Positions 44,518 through 54,683 of a stretch of DNA of 64,000 bases are shown here, in pieces. Below the pieces are notes generated by a model that ran no database searches, was not told the origin of the DNA, and worked only from the letters and a program-made list of their open reading frames with translations. Location of the stretch: the NCBI RefSeq assembly GCF_001884235.1, contig NZ_MAOI01000067.1, positions 1 to 64,000 of the forward strand. The letters are read 5' to 3'. Each line of letters starts with the position of its first letter. Within the stretch, counting starts at the first letter, position 1. The translations under genes and the position numbers were made by a program. This DNA is from Bacillus paramycoides (GTDB taxonomy: Bacteria; Bacillota; Bacilli; Bacillales; Bacillaceae_G).

Positions 44518-46410
44518 GTGGATCTAACGCAAATTCAAAACCCTAGTTTTTTGAAAGATATGTCTATCAGGGAACTAGAGGGATTGAGTGAGGATATTCG
44601 TAAGTTTTTAATTGAAGAGCTCTCTCAAACAGGTGGACATATTGCACCTAATTTAGGTGTAGTAGAACTCACAATTGCTCTGCATAAATTATTTGATAGT
44701 CCGAAAGATAAATTTTTATGGGACGTAGGACATCAATCCTATGTACATAAAATTTTAACCGGGCGTGCGAAAGAATTTGGCACATTGAGACAATACCAAG
44801 GTTTATGTGGTTTCCCAAAACGCTGTGAGAGTGAGCATGATGTATGGGAAACTGGTCATAGCTCGACGTCACTATCTGCTGCGATGGGTATGGCTCTTGC
44901 GCGTGATATAAAGAAAACGAAAGAATATGTTATACCAATCATTGGAGATGGTGCTTTAACGGGCGGAATGGCTTTAGAAGCATTGAACCATATTGGGCAT
45001 GAAAAAACAGACATGATTGTTATTTTGAATGACAATGAAATGTCAATCGCACCGAACGTCGGTGCACTTCATAATGTACTTGGTCGTTTACGTACTGCAG
45101 GGAAATACCATTGGGTGAAAGATGAGCTGGAGTATATATTGAAGAAAATCCCAGCAGTCGGTGGGAAAGTGGCTGCGACAGCAGAAAAAATAAAGGATAG
45201 TCTAAAATATTTACTAGTATCAGGTGTCTTTTTTGAAGAATTAGGCTTTACATATTTAGGTCCGGTCGATGGGCATGATTATGAAAAGTTATTCGAAACG
45301 TTGCAATATGCAAAGAAAACAAAAGGCCCAGTACTTGTTCATGTTATTACGAAAAAAGGAAAAGGTTATAAACCAGCTGAGAGTGACGTTATTGGAACTT
45401 GGCATGGAACAGGACCTTATAAAATTGAATCAGGTGACTTTGTTAAGCCGAAGGAAGTTGCACCGGCATGGAGTGCTGTTGTTAGTGAAACAGTGCTTAA
45501 GCTAGCGAGAACGGATGAACGTATCGTTGCAATTACGCCTGCGATGCCTGTTGGATCGAAACTTGAGAAATTCCAAAAAGAATTCCCAGATCGCATGATT
45601 GATGTAGGTATTGCAGAACAGCATGCTACAACAATGGCAGCAGGTATGGCAACGCAAGGAATGAAGCCGTTTTTAGCAATTTATTCAACATTTTTACAAA
45701 GAGCATATGACCAAGTTGTTCATGATATATGCCGTCAAAATTTAAATGTTTTCATTGGAATAGATCGCTCTGGATTAGTAGGAGCAGATGGTGAAACACA
45801 TCAAGGTGTATTTGACATCTCATTTTTACGTCACTTACCGAATATCGTGTTGATGATGCCAAAAGATGAAAATGAAGGGCAACATTTAGTATATACGGCG
45901 ATGCAATATGAAGACGGACCAATCGCTTTACGTTATGCACGTGGTAATGGACTTGGCGTTCATATGGATGAAGAATTAAAGGCGATTCCAATTGGTACGT
46001 GGGAAACGTTAAAAGAAGGTACACAAGCAGCGATTTTAACATTTGGTACGACGATTCCAATGGCAATGGAAGCAGCTGAGCGTCTTGAAAAGGCTGGAGT
46101 TTCAGTGAAAGTAGTGAACGCTCGCTTTATTAAACCAATGGATGAAGCGTATTTACATGATCTCTTAGGAAAGAATATACCGATTTTAACGATTGAAGAA
46201 GCTTGTTTAATCGGTGGTTTTGGAACGGGAGTAGCTGAATTTGCGTCTGAGAATGGATACCATAGTGCATTAATTGAACGAATGGGTATTCCAGACCGTT
46301 TCATAGAGCACGGAAGTGTAACAAAATTATTAGAAGAAATTGGTTTAACGACAGATGCTGTTGTAGACCGTATTCATACAATGATTCCATCAAAACAAAA
46401 AAGGGCGTAA
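44518..46410 (+). CDS. dxs: 1-deoxy-D-xylulose-5-phosphate synthase
   Basis: This 630-residue thiamine-diphosphate enzyme starts the MEP isoprenoid pathway from pyruvate and glyceraldehyde 3-phosphate. The ThDP motif [18 protein letters not shown] is present, as are [15 protein letters not shown], the transketolase central domain ([17 protein letters not shown]) and a C-terminal domain. The GTG at 44518 gives [12 protein letters not shown], matching the family N terminus. An in-frame GTG at 44509 adds three residues. It is followed 3 nt later by yqxC. Confidence 0.95.
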   Translation: MDLTQIQNPSFLKDMSIRELEGLSEDIRKFLIEELSQTGGHIAPNLGVVELTIALHKLFDSPKDKFLWDVGHQSYVHKILTGRAKEFGTLRQYQGLCGFPKRCESEHDVWETGHSSTSLSAAMGMALARDIKKTKEYVIPIIGDGALTGGMALEALNHIGHEKTDMIVILNDNEMSIAPNVGALHNVLGRLRTAGKYHWVKDELEYILKKIPAVGGKVAATAEKIKDSLKYLLVSGVFFEELGFTYLGPVDGHDYEKLFETLQYAKKTKGPVLVHVITKKGKGYKPAESDVIGTWHGTGPYKIESGDFVKPKEVAPAWSAVVSETVLKLARTDERIVAITPAMPVGSKLEKFQKEFPDRMIDVGIAEQHATTMAAGMATQGMKPFLAIYSTFLQRAYDQVVHDICRQNLNVFIGIDRSGLVGADGETHQGVFDISFLRHLPNIVLMMPKDENEGQHLVYTAMQYEDGPIALRYARGNGLGVHMDEELKAIPIGTWETLKEGTQAAILTFGTTIPMAMEAAERLEKAGVSVKVVNARFIKPMDEAYLHDLLGKNIPILTIEEACLIGGFGTGVAEFASENGYHSALIERMGIPDRFIEHGSVTKLLEEIGLTTDAVVDRIHTMIPSKQKRA

Positions 46411-46413
46411 CAA

Positions 46414-47253
46414 ATGAGCGTAAAAAAAGAAAGAGTAGATGTACTATTAGTAGATCGAGGACTTATAGAAACGCGTGAGAAGGCTAAACGTGCTGTTATG
46501 GCGGGTCTTGTATATGCGAATGAAATGAGACTCGATAAGCCAGGGGAAAAAATTCCGCAAGATACGGAGATTACGGTGAAAGGGCAAGTTATGCCGTATG
46601 TAAGCCGTGGTGGTTATAAGCTTGAAAAGGCGTTAGAAACATTTCAACTTGATTTACAAGATAAAGTTATGATAGATATCGGTTCATCAACTGGTGGTTT
46701 TACAGATTGTGCGCTTCAAAATGGAGCGAAGTTATCCTATGCATTAGATGTAGGATATAATCAACTTGCGTGGAAATTGCGTCAAGATGAGCGTGTTGTT
46801 GTGATGGAACGAACGAACTTCCGTTACGTGACACCGGCAGATTTAGAGCGTGGTTTACCTCAGTTTGCAAGTATCGATGTTTCATTTATATCATTAAAGC
46901 TTATATTGCCGGTTTTAAAAACAATGCTTATGCAAAATGGTGATGTAGCGGCATTAATTAAACCGCAGTTTGAAGCTGGGCGAGAACAAGTCGGGAAAAA
47001 AGGTATTGTTCGTGATAGAAAAGTACACGAGGCTGTCGTGGAAATGATTGTCGATTTTGCTCTGAAAGAAGGCTATGATGTAGAAGGTTTAACATTCTCA
47101 CCTATTACAGGTGGAGATGGTAATATTGAATTTTTAATTCATCTAAAGTGGCACGGTGAACGTGAGAATGGCGGAAATCATTCTCCAGTTTCTATTGAGC
47201 AAGTTGTTACAGAAGCACATGAGGTTTTAAAACAAAAAGGGAAAGGGGAATAA
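46414..47253 (+). CDS. yqxC: TlyA-family rRNA (cytidine-2'-O) methyltransferase (YqxC)
   Basis: This 279-residue protein has an N-terminal S4 RNA-binding domain (RVDVLLVDRGLIETREKAKRAVMAGLVYAN) and an FtsJ/RrmJ-like methyltransferase domain (VMIDIGSSTGGFTDCALQNGA). The catalytic Lys/Asp/Lys/Glu pattern is partly visible in SIDVSFISLKLILP and ALIKPQFEAGRE. It probably methylates rRNA 2'-OH groups. It is often called hemolysin A in older annotations. Confidence 0.9.
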   Translation: MSVKKERVDVLLVDRGLIETREKAKRAVMAGLVYANEMRLDKPGEKIPQDTEITVKGQVMPYVSRGGYKLEKALETFQLDLQDKVMIDIGSSTGGFTDCALQNGAKLSYALDVGYNQLAWKLRQDERVVVMERTNFRYVTPADLERGLPQFASIDVSFISLKLILPVLKTMLMQNGDVAALIKPQFEAGREQVGKKGIVRDRKVHEAVVEMIVDFALKEGYDVEGLTFSPITGGDGNIEFLIHLKWHGERENGGNHSPVSIEQVVTEAHEVLKQKGKGE

Positions 47254-47275
47254 CATATGTTGTTCCTCTTTTTGT
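47244..47275 (+). terminator. Terminator after yqxC
   Basis: AGGGGAATAACA pairs with TGTTGTTCCTCT (two wobbles) around TAT, and a T-run follows. It overlaps the yqxC stop codon. Confidence 0.7.
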
Positions 47276-47395
47276 TGTAATTGTATAATGATTGTAAAAA
47301 CAATTGTGTACAAGTAACGGATAATACGTTAACATAAATAAGTGAAGTATACCAATGTTTAAACTATGGTAAGAGATAGTGTGAGGTGCAAATGT

Positions 47396-47845
47396 ATGAA
47401 TAAAGGTCAGCGCCATATTAAAATCAGGGAAATTATTGCGAACAAAGAAATTGAAACACAAGATGAACTAGTTGATATTTTACGTAATGAGGGATTTAAT
47501 GTAACGCAAGCAACAGTATCACGCGATATTAAAGAACTGCATTTAGTGAAGGTGCCATTACATGATGGTCGCTATAAATATAGCTTGCCAGCAGATCAAC
47601 GATTTAACCCGTTGCAAAAATTAAAACGAAATCTAGTGGATTCATTTGTAAAATTAGACACGGCAGGACATATGCTTGTGCTAAAAACATTGCCTGGTAA
47701 CGCTCATTCACTTGGGGCACTTATTGATCATTTAGAGTGGGATGAGATCATCGGAACCATTTGTGGTGATGATACTTGCTTAATTATTTGCCGTACACCT
47801 GAAGATACAGGTGTTGTCTCTGATCGTTTCTTAAATATGCTGTAA
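47396..47845 (+). CDS. ahrC: Arginine repressor AhrC/ArgR
   Basis: This 149-residue regulator represses arginine synthesis and activates its catabolism. The N-terminal winged helix (residues 1-70) includes [16 protein letters not shown]. The C-terminal hexamerisation and arginine-binding domain includes the [14 protein letters not shown] motif. The ATG at 47396 follows GAGGTG. Starts further up lack a site. The order yqxC-ahrC-recN is as in B. subtilis. Confidence 0.95.
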   Translation: MNKGQRHIKIREIIANKEIETQDELVDILRNEGFNVTQATVSRDIKELHLVKVPLHDGRYKYSLPADQRFNPLQKLKRNLVDSFVKLDTAGHMLVLKTLPGNAHSLGALIDHLEWDEIIGTICGDDTCLIICRTPEDTGVVSDRFLNML

Positions 47846-47852
47846 CAGAAAA

Positions 47853-47902
47853 ATCTTGTTTGCTTTCCTCTGCAAAGTGGAAAGTAAACAAGATATTTTT
47901 AT
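47853..47902 (+). terminator. Terminator of ahrC
   Basis: ATCTTGTTTGCTTTCC pairs with GGAAAGTAAACAAGAT (one mismatch) around TCTGCAAAGT, and a T-run follows. Confidence 0.85.
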
Positions 47903-48115
47903 TGGCTAAAAATATGGATTTTCAAATACAATACATTATTTTTTTTGAATAAAGTTAGAAAATAGGTGGATTGACCCGTAAAACAAATGTTTGGTACAAT
48001 GGAGCGGGTTAGAAGAGTAATTTATACATATAAACATATAGTATAACTATTTGAATGAAGAATACTGAGAAAAGCCCTTAATAGGGGATTAGTTAATAAC
48101 GAGGTGAATGGGGCA

Positions 48116-49855
48116 TTGTTATCGGAATTATCGATTAGAAACTTTGCTATTATTGAGGCATTAAATATTTCTTTCCAAAAAGGTTTAACTGTTTTAAGTG
48201 GTGAAACAGGAGCTGGAAAATCCATTATTATTGATGCAATTAGTTTGCTTGTTGGTGGCCGTGGTTCAGCGGAATTTGTTCGATACGGAACAGAAAAGGC
48301 TGAGATAGAGGGATTATTCTATGTAGAAGATGATAAGCATCCATGTATCGCAAAGGCAGAAGAGTTAGATATAGAAATAGAAGATGGTATGATCATTTTG
48401 AAGCGTGATATTGCTGCGAACGGAAAAAGTGTATGTCGTGTAAATGGGAAACTTGTTACACTCAGCATATTAAAAGAGATTGGGAAAACGCTTGTTGATA
48501 TTCATGGACAGCATGAAACGCAAGATTTAATGAATGAAGAACGTCATATGTTTATGCTCGATCATTTTGATGGAGATCGTATTGTTAAGCAATTGGACGT
48601 ATATCAAAATGTATACGCGGACTATGAGAAATTAAAAAAACAGTTAAAATCTTTAAGTGAAAATGAACAACAAATGGCCCATCGTCTAGATTTAATTCAA
48701 TTCCAACATGAAGAAATTCGTAAAGCGGATTTAAAAATGGATGAAGAATATGAATTGACTGAGGAACGATTAAAAATCTCCAATTTTGAAAAGATTTATA
48801 AAGCGTTAGGAGATGCGTATCGTTCGTTAAGTTCGGACGGACAGGGGTTAGATCATGTAAGAAATGCAATGGCACAAATGGAGAGTATTACACACTTAGA
48901 TGAAGCGTATCAAGAAAATCATGATTCAATTGCAAATAGCTATTACTTATTAGAAGAAGTTGCATATCAGCTTAGAGAAAAGTTAGATATGATGGAATAT
49001 GATCCGAAACGTTTAGATGAAATTGAAACGCGTTTGAATGAAATCCGTATGTTAAAGAGAAAGTATGGAAATACTGTAGAAGAGATTTTAGCGTATGCAG
49101 ATAAAATTGAACAAGAAATTTTTACGATTGAAAATAAAGACGTACATATTGAAACGACGAGAAAGCAGTTAAAGGAATTAGAAGTTGTTATTCTAAAAGA
49201 GGCAACGTTGTTAAGTGATATGCGTCATGAACTTGCAGATCATCTTACAAGCGCAATTCATCAAGAGTTAAAAGAACTATATATGGAAAAAACGAAATTT
49301 GAAGTGAGAATCATGAAGAGGGAAGGAAACGCAGAAGAACCTCTTGTAGAAGGAACACCGGTGAAACTTACGACGGATGGCTACGATCATGTGGAGTTTT
49401 ATATTTCAACGAACCCAGGTGAACCGTTAAAGCCACTTTCAAAGGTCGCTTCTGGCGGAGAGTTATCTCGTATTATTTTAGCTTTAAAAAGCATTTTTTC
49501 TAAGCATCAAGGTGTTGCATCTGTTATTTTTGATGAAGTGGATACGGGTGTGAGTGGTCGGGTTGCACAGGCTATTGCGGAAAAAATTTATCGTGTATCA
49601 GTAAACTCGCAAGTACTTTGTATTACGCACTTACCTCAAGTAGCTTCAATGGCGGACTCGCATTTATTTATTAGAAAGCAAGTGGCGAATGATCGGACGA
49701 TTACATCCGTTACTGTGTTAAATACGGATGAAAAAGTAACAGAAATTGCTCGAATGATTTCTGGTGTGGAAATTACAGATTTAACGACAGAACATGCGAA
49801 AGAGTTACTTACGCAAGCACATCATTTCAAGCAGACAGCAGAGGCTATCCAGTAA
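48116..49855 (+). CDS. recN: DNA repair protein RecN
   Basis: This 579-residue SMC-like ATPase acts early in double-strand break repair. Walker A GETGAGKS lies at about residues 31-38. A coiled-coil middle follows, and the C-terminal ABC signature VASGGELSRIILALK and Walker B ASVIFDEVDTGVSG are present. The TTG at 48116 gives MLSELSIRNFAIIE, the family start, 9 nt after GAGGTG. The GTG at 48104 is part of the ribosome site. Confidence 0.95.
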   Translation: MLSELSIRNFAIIEALNISFQKGLTVLSGETGAGKSIIIDAISLLVGGRGSAEFVRYGTEKAEIEGLFYVEDDKHPCIAKAEELDIEIEDGMIILKRDIAANGKSVCRVNGKLVTLSILKEIGKTLVDIHGQHETQDLMNEERHMFMLDHFDGDRIVKQLDVYQNVYADYEKLKKQLKSLSENEQQMAHRLDLIQFQHEEIRKADLKMDEEYELTEERLKISNFEKIYKALGDAYRSLSSDGQGLDHVRNAMAQMESITHLDEAYQENHDSIANSYYLLEEVAYQLREKLDMMEYDPKRLDEIETRLNEIRMLKRKYGNTVEEILAYADKIEQEIFTIENKDVHIETTRKQLKELEVVILKEATLLSDMRHELADHLTSAIHQELKELYMEKTKFEVRIMKREGNAEEPLVEGTPVKLTTDGYDHVEFYISTNPGEPLKPLSKVASGGELSRIILALKSIFSKHQGVASVIFDEVDTGVSGRVAQAIAEKIYRVSVNSQVLCITHLPQVASMADSHLFIRKQVANDRTITSVTVLNTDEKVTEIARMISGVEITDLTTEHAKELLTQAHHFKQTAEAIQ

Positions 49856-49871
49856 TGGATAGCTTTTTTTC
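49842..49871 (+). terminator. Terminator of recN
   Basis: GCTATCC pairs with GGATAGC around AGTAAT, and seven T residues follow. The left arm is in the last codons of recN. Confidence 0.8.
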
Positions 49872-49973
49872 TCAAATGACGATTTCTTAATTCTTCCGGT
49901 TATAAATAAAGCACTGCAAGGAGAGATTAAAAAGTGAAGCCAAGAGGCTGAATGTGGGGTAGGAGCGAGGAGA

Positions 49974-51266
49974 GTGAACAAATTGAAATTAGAAAGATTT
50001 CGAAAAATAATAGGTCTTTGTCTCCTTGTTTCTCTAGTTCTTATTGGATGTTTTAAACCGCTTCGAACGTTTATTTCATCCCCGAAGCAACTTGTTGTTT
50101 TTGAAGGACAACAATCAGAAATAGCATCATTACCAGTTTTTAAGGCCTCATCTACAAATCGTAATGTATTTACAGTAAGTTCAAATGAGCAAGAACTTAT
50201 GGTAAATTCTCACCAAAATGGTGAAGCTGATATGGTGTTTCAACTCGCTGGTTTTCCAGTGAAAAAAGTAAATGTGAAAGTATTAAAAGATTTTAAAGTT
50301 ATCCCAGGTGGACAATCGATTGGTGTGAAATTGAACACAAAAGGTGTACTTGTTGTAGGCCATCATTTAATTCAAACTGAAAAGGGTAAAGTATCTCCTG
50401 GTGAAACAGCTGGTGTACAGATTGGGGATATGATTACTGAAATTAATGGTAAAACAATTGAAAGAATGAGCGATGTAGCACCATTTATTCATAATAGCGG
50501 AGAAACAGGTGAACCGCTTAATCTTGTTTTATTAAGAGATGGAAAATACATTCACACTAAGCTAACACCACAAAAAGACACTGGCGAATCCTCTTACCGA
50601 ATTGGACTATATATTCGTGATTCAGCAGCTGGTATCGGAACGATGACATTTGTACATCCAGATTCCATGAAATATGGGGCGCTTGGTCATGTGATTTCCG
50701 ATAATGATACAAAAAAGCCGATTCAAGTAGAAGATGGACAAATTATGCGTTCGACAGTAACGTCTATTGAAAGAGGGAGTCACGGGAACCCAGGGGAAAA
50801 ATTAGCAAGATTTTCACCAGACCGTGAAGTAATTGGTAATATTACAGTAAATAGTCCGTTTGGTATTTTTGGGAAATTGAACACAAATATGACAAACGGT
50901 ATAATGGATAAAGCAATGCCTATCGCATTATCCCATCAAGTAAAAGAAGGGCCAGCGAAAATATTAACAGTTATCGATCAAGATAAAGTAGAAGCATTTG
51001 ATATTGAAGTTGTTAGCACAGTACCGCAAAAGTTCCCAGCTACAAAAGGTATGGTAATAAAAGTGACAGATAAACGCTTGTTAGCGAAAACAGGTGGCAT
51101 TGTACAAGGGATGAGTGGAAGTCCAATTGTACAAAATGGAAAAGTAATTGGTGCTGTTACACATGTATTTGTAAATGATCCGACGTCAGGATACGGTGTT
51201 CATATTGAATGGATGTTACATGAAGCTGGAATTAATATTTATGATCAAGAAAGAAAAGCGAGCTAA
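49974..51266 (+). CDS. spoIVB: SpoIVB serine peptidase
   Basis: This 430-residue forespore-made, secreted PDZ serine peptidase triggers pro-sigma-K processing. It has an N-terminal membrane or signal segment ([15 protein letters not shown]), a PDZ domain (residues about 110-200, [16 protein letters not shown]), and then the S55 peptidase domain. Catalytic His is likely His239 (YGALGHVIS) and Ser likely Ser381 (GMSGSPIV). The GTG at 49974 follows GAGGAGA. A TTG three codons later is an alternative. It is next to spo0A, as in other Bacillus. Confidence 0.95.
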   Translation: MNKLKLERFRKIIGLCLLVSLVLIGCFKPLRTFISSPKQLVVFEGQQSEIASLPVFKASSTNRNVFTVSSNEQELMVNSHQNGEADMVFQLAGFPVKKVNVKVLKDFKVIPGGQSIGVKLNTKGVLVVGHHLIQTEKGKVSPGETAGVQIGDMITEINGKTIERMSDVAPFIHNSGETGEPLNLVLLRDGKYIHTKLTPQKDTGESSYRIGLYIRDSAAGIGTMTFVHPDSMKYGALGHVISDNDTKKPIQVEDGQIMRSTVTSIERGSHGNPGEKLARFSPDREVIGNITVNSPFGIFGKLNTNMTNGIMDKAMPIALSHQVKEGPAKILTVIDQDKVEAFDIEVVSTVPQKFPATKGMVIKVTDKRLLAKTGGIVQGMSGSPIVQNGKVIGAVTHVFVNDPTSGYGVHIEWMLHEAGINIYDQERKAS

Positions 51267-51288
51267 TACATATTAGCTCGCTTTTCTA
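51255..51288 (+). terminator. Terminator of spoIVB
   Basis: AAAAGCGAGCTAATA pairs with the following TATTAGCTCGCTTTT around CA. A second hairpin (AGCTC/GAGCT with a T-run) follows at about 51316-51340. Confidence 0.85.
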
Positions 51289-51463
51289 TTGAAAAATTCG
51301 TTGAAATTTTGTAAAAGCTCCGCAAGAGCTGTTTTTTGTTGTAAAATATAAGCAAAGGGTTGAACGTTTCGCTGGAATTCTATGATGGAATGTGTTGCGA
51401 AAGAAAAAAAATGAACGATAAACATATTTTTTTGTGATTTTATCGGAAAGTAAGAAACTTTAA

Positions 51464-51492
51464 AAGGGAATTTTCACACAATTGTCGAACAA
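51464..51492 (+). promoter_or_regulatory. Probable sigma-H promoter and 0A box before spo0A
   Basis: AAGGGAATT (-35) and GTCGAACAA (-10), separated by 11 bp, fit the sigma-H pattern RnAGGAWWW / RnnGAATWW with one mismatch in each part. TTGTCGAA at 51482-51489 is a consensus 0A box overlapping the -10, consistent with the known autoregulation of spo0A. Confidence 0.6.
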
Positions 51493-51553
51493 TTCATGTA
51501 GCCTAGAAGCTTACACATGTCGGAAGAATCGATTCGGTAAGGGAGGAAAAGCT

Positions 51554-52348
51554 GTGGAAAAAATTAAAGTATGTCTTGTGGGTGATAATAAGGAATTGGT
51601 ATCAATGCTAGAGAGCTATGTTGCTGCTCAAGATGATATGGAAGTTATCGGAACTGCTTACAATGGCCAAGAGTGTTTAAATTTATTAAAAGACAAGCAG
51701 CCTGATGTTCTTGTTTTAGACATTATTATGCCACATTTAGATGGTCTAGCTGTGCTAGAGAAAATGCGACATATTGAAAGGCTAAGACAGCCTAGCGTAA
51801 TTATGTTGACAGCATTCGGGCAAGAAGATGTGACGAAAAAAGCAGTTGACTTAGGTGCTTCATATTTCATATTAAAACCATTTGATATGGAGAATTTAAC
51901 AGGTCATATTCGTCAAGTGAGTGGTAAGGCAAATGCTACCATTAAACGTCCATTGCCATCTTTCCGATCAGCAACAACAATAGATGGAAAACCGAAAAAC
52001 TTAGATGCGAGTATTACAAGTATCATTCATGAAATTGGTGTACCTGCTCATATTAAAGGATATATGTATTTAAGAGAAGCAATCTCTATGGTGTATAATG
52101 ATATCGAATTGTTAGGATCTATTACGAAAGTGTTGTATCCAGATATCGCAAAGAAATACAATACAACAGCAAGCCGCGTCGAGCGTGCAATCCGTCATGC
52201 GATTGAAGTAGCTTGGAGCCGTGGGAATATTGATTCTATTTCGTCCTTATTTGGTTATACAGTATCAATGTCCAAAGCAAAGCCTACGAATTCCGAGTTC
52301 ATCGCAATGGTTGCGGATAAGCTAAGACTTGAACATAAGGCTAGCTGA
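51554..52348 (+). CDS. spo0A: Sporulation master regulator Spo0A
   Basis: This 264-residue response regulator controls entry into sporulation. The receiver domain (residues 1-125) has the acidic pocket Asp10/Asp11 region, phospho-acceptor Asp56 (VLVLDIIMP) and Lys108 (ILKPF). The C-terminal effector domain holds the recognition helix region ([17 protein letters not shown]). The GTG at 51554 follows GGGAGGAAAA. The upstream open frame includes the promoter and is not coding. Confidence 0.97.
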   Translation: MEKIKVCLVGDNKELVSMLESYVAAQDDMEVIGTAYNGQECLNLLKDKQPDVLVLDIIMPHLDGLAVLEKMRHIERLRQPSVIMLTAFGQEDVTKKAVDLGASYFILKPFDMENLTGHIRQVSGKANATIKRPLPSFRSATTIDGKPKNLDASITSIIHEIGVPAHIKGYMYLREAISMVYNDIELLGSITKVLYPDIAKKYNTTASRVERAIRHAIEVAWSRGNIDSISSLFGYTVSMSKAKPTNSEFIAMVADKLRLEHKAS

Positions 52349-52376
52349 GAGTAGCATATTAAAAATAAATTTTTTC

Positions 52377-52421
52377 ATAAAAGATCGATGGGTTTAAAAC
52401 ACTCGTTGATCTTTTATTTTG
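52377..52421 (+). terminator. Terminator of spo0A
   Basis: The perfect 10-bp stem ATAAAAGATC / GATCTTTTAT has a 21-base loop and is followed by T-rich sequence. Confidence 0.75.
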
Positions 52422-52598
52422 TTATAAGGATAATATTGAAGTGTTATTTTCATAAGAAATATGATTATGACACATTTAAAGGTGATTCATTGATTTATAT
52501 GGAAAATAAAACATATATTTAGTAAAATTATCTATAAAGGGATATTTATTGATATGGAATTTGTTAAGGGAGTAACTGGAAATGACTGGGGGATTTAT

Positions 52599-53186
52599 AT
52601 GAAAAAGAAAATTTTAATTTGGATTGGATGTGCAATAGGCTTAGTCGGGCTTACTGTTGGTATAACTTTTGGAATGTTGGAACTTGCAGATAATCCGGCG
52701 GACAAACAAGCTAGTGCTGAAATAGATACAAGCGAATATAAAACAGTTCCAAAAGAAAAAGAAGCGCAGTTTGGTGAGATTGGTGGCGCAAGTGCGAAAC
52801 TTCAAATTACAAAAGATTCTACTGAAGAAGAAGTAGTTAAAGCGATGCACAGTATGACCCACCAAAAAGTAATAGCTGAGCAAAAATGGGGAGCAATCCC
52901 AATGTCTAAAGAGAATGCTAAAAAAGTAAGAAGTATCTTAAATGAGAGTACTTTTGAAACGAAAGAAGAACTTTTAGCGATTGCTGAAAGATGGATAAAC
53001 AAAGACTTTAGTAAAGTTGTGGACGATCATAACTACTTCTGGAAATTGCAAGGTGGTAATATCGGAAAAGCTACAGGAGTTATGGATCCACTAGAAGAGC
53101 AAACTTTTTCTTTAAATAATTTTGGAGATGGAGTAACAGGTGAATTACACAAATCTGGAGACCTTCAATATGTTGGAGGAAATTAA
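52599..53186 (+). CDS. Membrane-anchored protein of unknown function (DUF6241-like)
   Basis: This 195-residue protein has an N-terminal membrane anchor (KKKILIWIGCAIGLVGLTVGITFG) and a soluble extracytoplasmic domain. The domain contains STEEEVVKAMHSMTHQKVIAEQKWGAIPMS and HNYFWKLQGGNIGKATG, which recall proteins labelled DUF6241 in the B. cereus group. The function is unknown. The ATG at 52599 has a GGGGGA site. An ATG at 52554 lacks one. It is a single gene between spo0A and a terminator. Confidence 0.7.
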   Translation: MKKKILIWIGCAIGLVGLTVGITFGMLELADNPADKQASAEIDTSEYKTVPKEKEAQFGEIGGASAKLQITKDSTEEEVVKAMHSMTHQKVIAEQKWGAIPMSKENAKKVRSILNESTFETKEELLAIAERWINKDFSKVVDDHNYFWKLQGGNIGKATGVMDPLEEQTFSLNNFGDGVTGELHKSGDLQYVGGN

Positions 53187-53199
53187 AATTTGCAAGTTG

Positions 53200-53232
53200 T
53201 AGAAAAAGCTTCTTTATAGGGGCTTTTTATTT
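53200..53232 (+). terminator. Terminator
   Basis: AAAAAGC pairs with GCTTTTT around a loosely paired centre, followed by T-rich sequence, just after the stop at 53186. Confidence 0.6.
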
Positions 53233-53302
53233 TGGTGTTCCATGCATTCGTAATTTTAGTGGGTAAGTTATCCGTGATATAATGAAAGAAGAAATATAGA
53301 TT

Positions 53303-53330
53303 ATAATAAAAAGCCCTGCAAAACAGGACT
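53303..53330 (-). terminator. Terminator of yycC
   Basis: On the minus strand AGTCCTG pairs with CAGGGCT around TTTTG, and TTTTTATT follows. It lies 4 bp past the stop codon. Confidence 0.7.
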
Positions 53331-53333
53331 ATA

Positions 53334-53480
53334 TTATTCTTCGTCTTTATTTTGTTTTTCTAATTCAACTAACTTTTGAATTAAAATGTGTTGTGGCATA
53401 TGCATAAGCTGTTCGAGCGGGACACCTAACGCTTTTGATAGGCGGACTGCAGTGTCTGGAGAAATTTGTAATGGTCTCAT
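53334..53480 (-). CDS. yycC: YycC-like small protein
   Basis: This 48-residue protein (MRPLQISPDTAVRLSKALG... MPQHILIQKLVELEKQ) closely resembles Bacillus YycC, a small conserved protein of unknown function. An AAAAAGGAGG site lies 7 nt before the ATG at 53480, and a terminator follows. The sequence VRLSKALGVPLEQLMHMP looks like a short helix-turn-helix, but I would not infer DNA binding from it alone. Confidence 0.75.
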   Translation of the reverse strand: MRPLQISPDTAVRLSKALGVPLEQLMHMPQHILIQKLVELEKQNKDEE

Positions 53481-53530
53481 AGAAGTACCTCCTTTTTCGT
53501 ATAGTATAGCATAAGATTGGGGGAGTGAGG

Positions 53531-54259
53531 ATGACTCTTATATTTGCACATCGTGGTGCGGCGGGAACATACCCGGAAAATACAATGATTTCATTTGAAG
53601 CAGCGGAGGCTTTCGGGGCAGACGGAATTGAACTTGATGTTCAATTAACGAAAGATGGAAAAGTTGTCGTCATCCATGATGAAACTGTGAATCGAACGAC
53701 GAATGGAAAAGGTGCTGTTCGGAATTATTTATACGCAGATTTATGTAAGTTAGATGCAAGTTATAAATTCAGCGGAAAAGTAGGTTTTTGTAAAATCCCT
53801 CTATTAGAAGAGGTGCTTGAATGGCTTACAAAAACGCAATTGCTACTCAATATTGAACTGAAAAATAATACAATTCCATATAGAGGCTTAGAGGAAGAAG
53901 TAATAACACTTGTACGTAAGTTTAGTTTAGAGGATCGGACTATTTTTTCTTCTTTTAATCACTACAGTATGAAGCGGTGTCATATGATGGCTCCGGATAT
54001 TCAAACAGCTATTTTATATCGCGAAGGTCTGCATAGCCCGTGGGCATATGCGAAAAAAATGGGTGCTAAAGCAGTGCATCCAAATTATCGTTATCTTCAA
54101 GATGCCATTGCTGAATTAACGATGGAAAGTGGTGTAGAGGTTCGTCCTTACACAATAAATGAAGAAACGCTTATGCGTAAATATTTTGATATGAACATAT
54201 CGGCGATTATTACTGATTATCCTGAAACAGCAAGAACTTTATTATCGATAAAAAAATGA
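53531..54259 (+). CDS. yqiK: Glycerophosphodiester phosphodiesterase (YqiK-like)
   Basis: This 242-residue cytoplasmic GDPD enzyme hydrolyses glycerophosphodiesters to glycerol 3-phosphate. Catalytic and metal residues appear in AHRGAAGTYPENT, GIELDVQLTKDG and VVIHDETVNRTT. The ATG at 53531 is spaced from GGGGGAG. A GTG two codons earlier overlaps that site. No signal peptide is present. It lies next to yqzF and bkdR, as yqiK does in B. subtilis. Confidence 0.9.
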   Translation: MTLIFAHRGAAGTYPENTMISFEAAEAFGADGIELDVQLTKDGKVVVIHDETVNRTTNGKGAVRNYLYADLCKLDASYKFSGKVGFCKIPLLEEVLEWLTKTQLLLNIELKNNTIPYRGLEEEVITLVRKFSLEDRTIFSSFNHYSMKRCHMMAPDIQTAILYREGLHSPWAYAKKMGAKAVHPNYRYLQDAIAELTMESGVEVRPYTINEETLMRKYFDMNISAIITDYPETARTLLSIKK

Positions 54260-54289
54260 GACCTATTATAACGGTCTCATTTTTTGTTT
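54255..54289. terminator. Terminator of yqiK
   Basis: AAATGAGACC pairs with GGTCTCATTT around TATTATAAC, and a T-run follows. Confidence 0.85.
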
Positions 54290-54311
54290 ATGGATATGTG
54301 AAAAATTTGTT

Positions 54312-54545
54312 CTATCTTCTAAAGCGGGCTTGTACTTTATTTCTCTTACGATCTCTATGTAGGACGAAGCCGCCAAAGATATAAAACCCAAGTGCGAAGC
54401 AAAAAGCGCCGATTAAAAATTGTAACCATAATATAGGGATTGGAGAGAATAAAATCCCAAATACAGTGTCTCTCATTAACTTTATGCCAAGCACAGCTAA
54501 TGAAATAGGGATGAGTGCTAATAATAGAGCAAGGTAACGCTGCAT
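54312..54545 (-). CDS. yqzF: DUF2627 family membrane protein (YqzF-like)
   Basis: This 77-residue protein has two membrane helices (LALLLALIPISLAVLGI and LQFLIGAFCFALGFYIFGGFVL) and a basic tail (RDRKRNKVQARFRR). It matches DUF2627/YqzF by sequence type and by position before bkdR. An AAAAGGAGCG site precedes the ATG. The function is unknown. Confidence 0.8.
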   Translation of the reverse strand: MQRYLALLLALIPISLAVLGIKLMRDTVFGILFSPIPILWLQFLIGAFCFALGFYIFGGFVLHRDRKRNKVQARFRR

Positions 54546-54683
54546 ACATAACGCTCCTTTTCAGATTATTTCGTATATATTAAATGATGTTATATGAAAA
54601 GGGTGTTTGTCAAGAGGTTGCTGAACGAGTAAGATAAGGGTGTGAAAAATTTTGCAGAGATACTTCGAGAGGAAGTGTAATGT

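Noticed and set aside
51482-51553. N-terminal extension of Spo0A
   Set aside because: It contains the 0A box and promoter. The GTG at 51554 gives the known protein with an ideal ribosome site.
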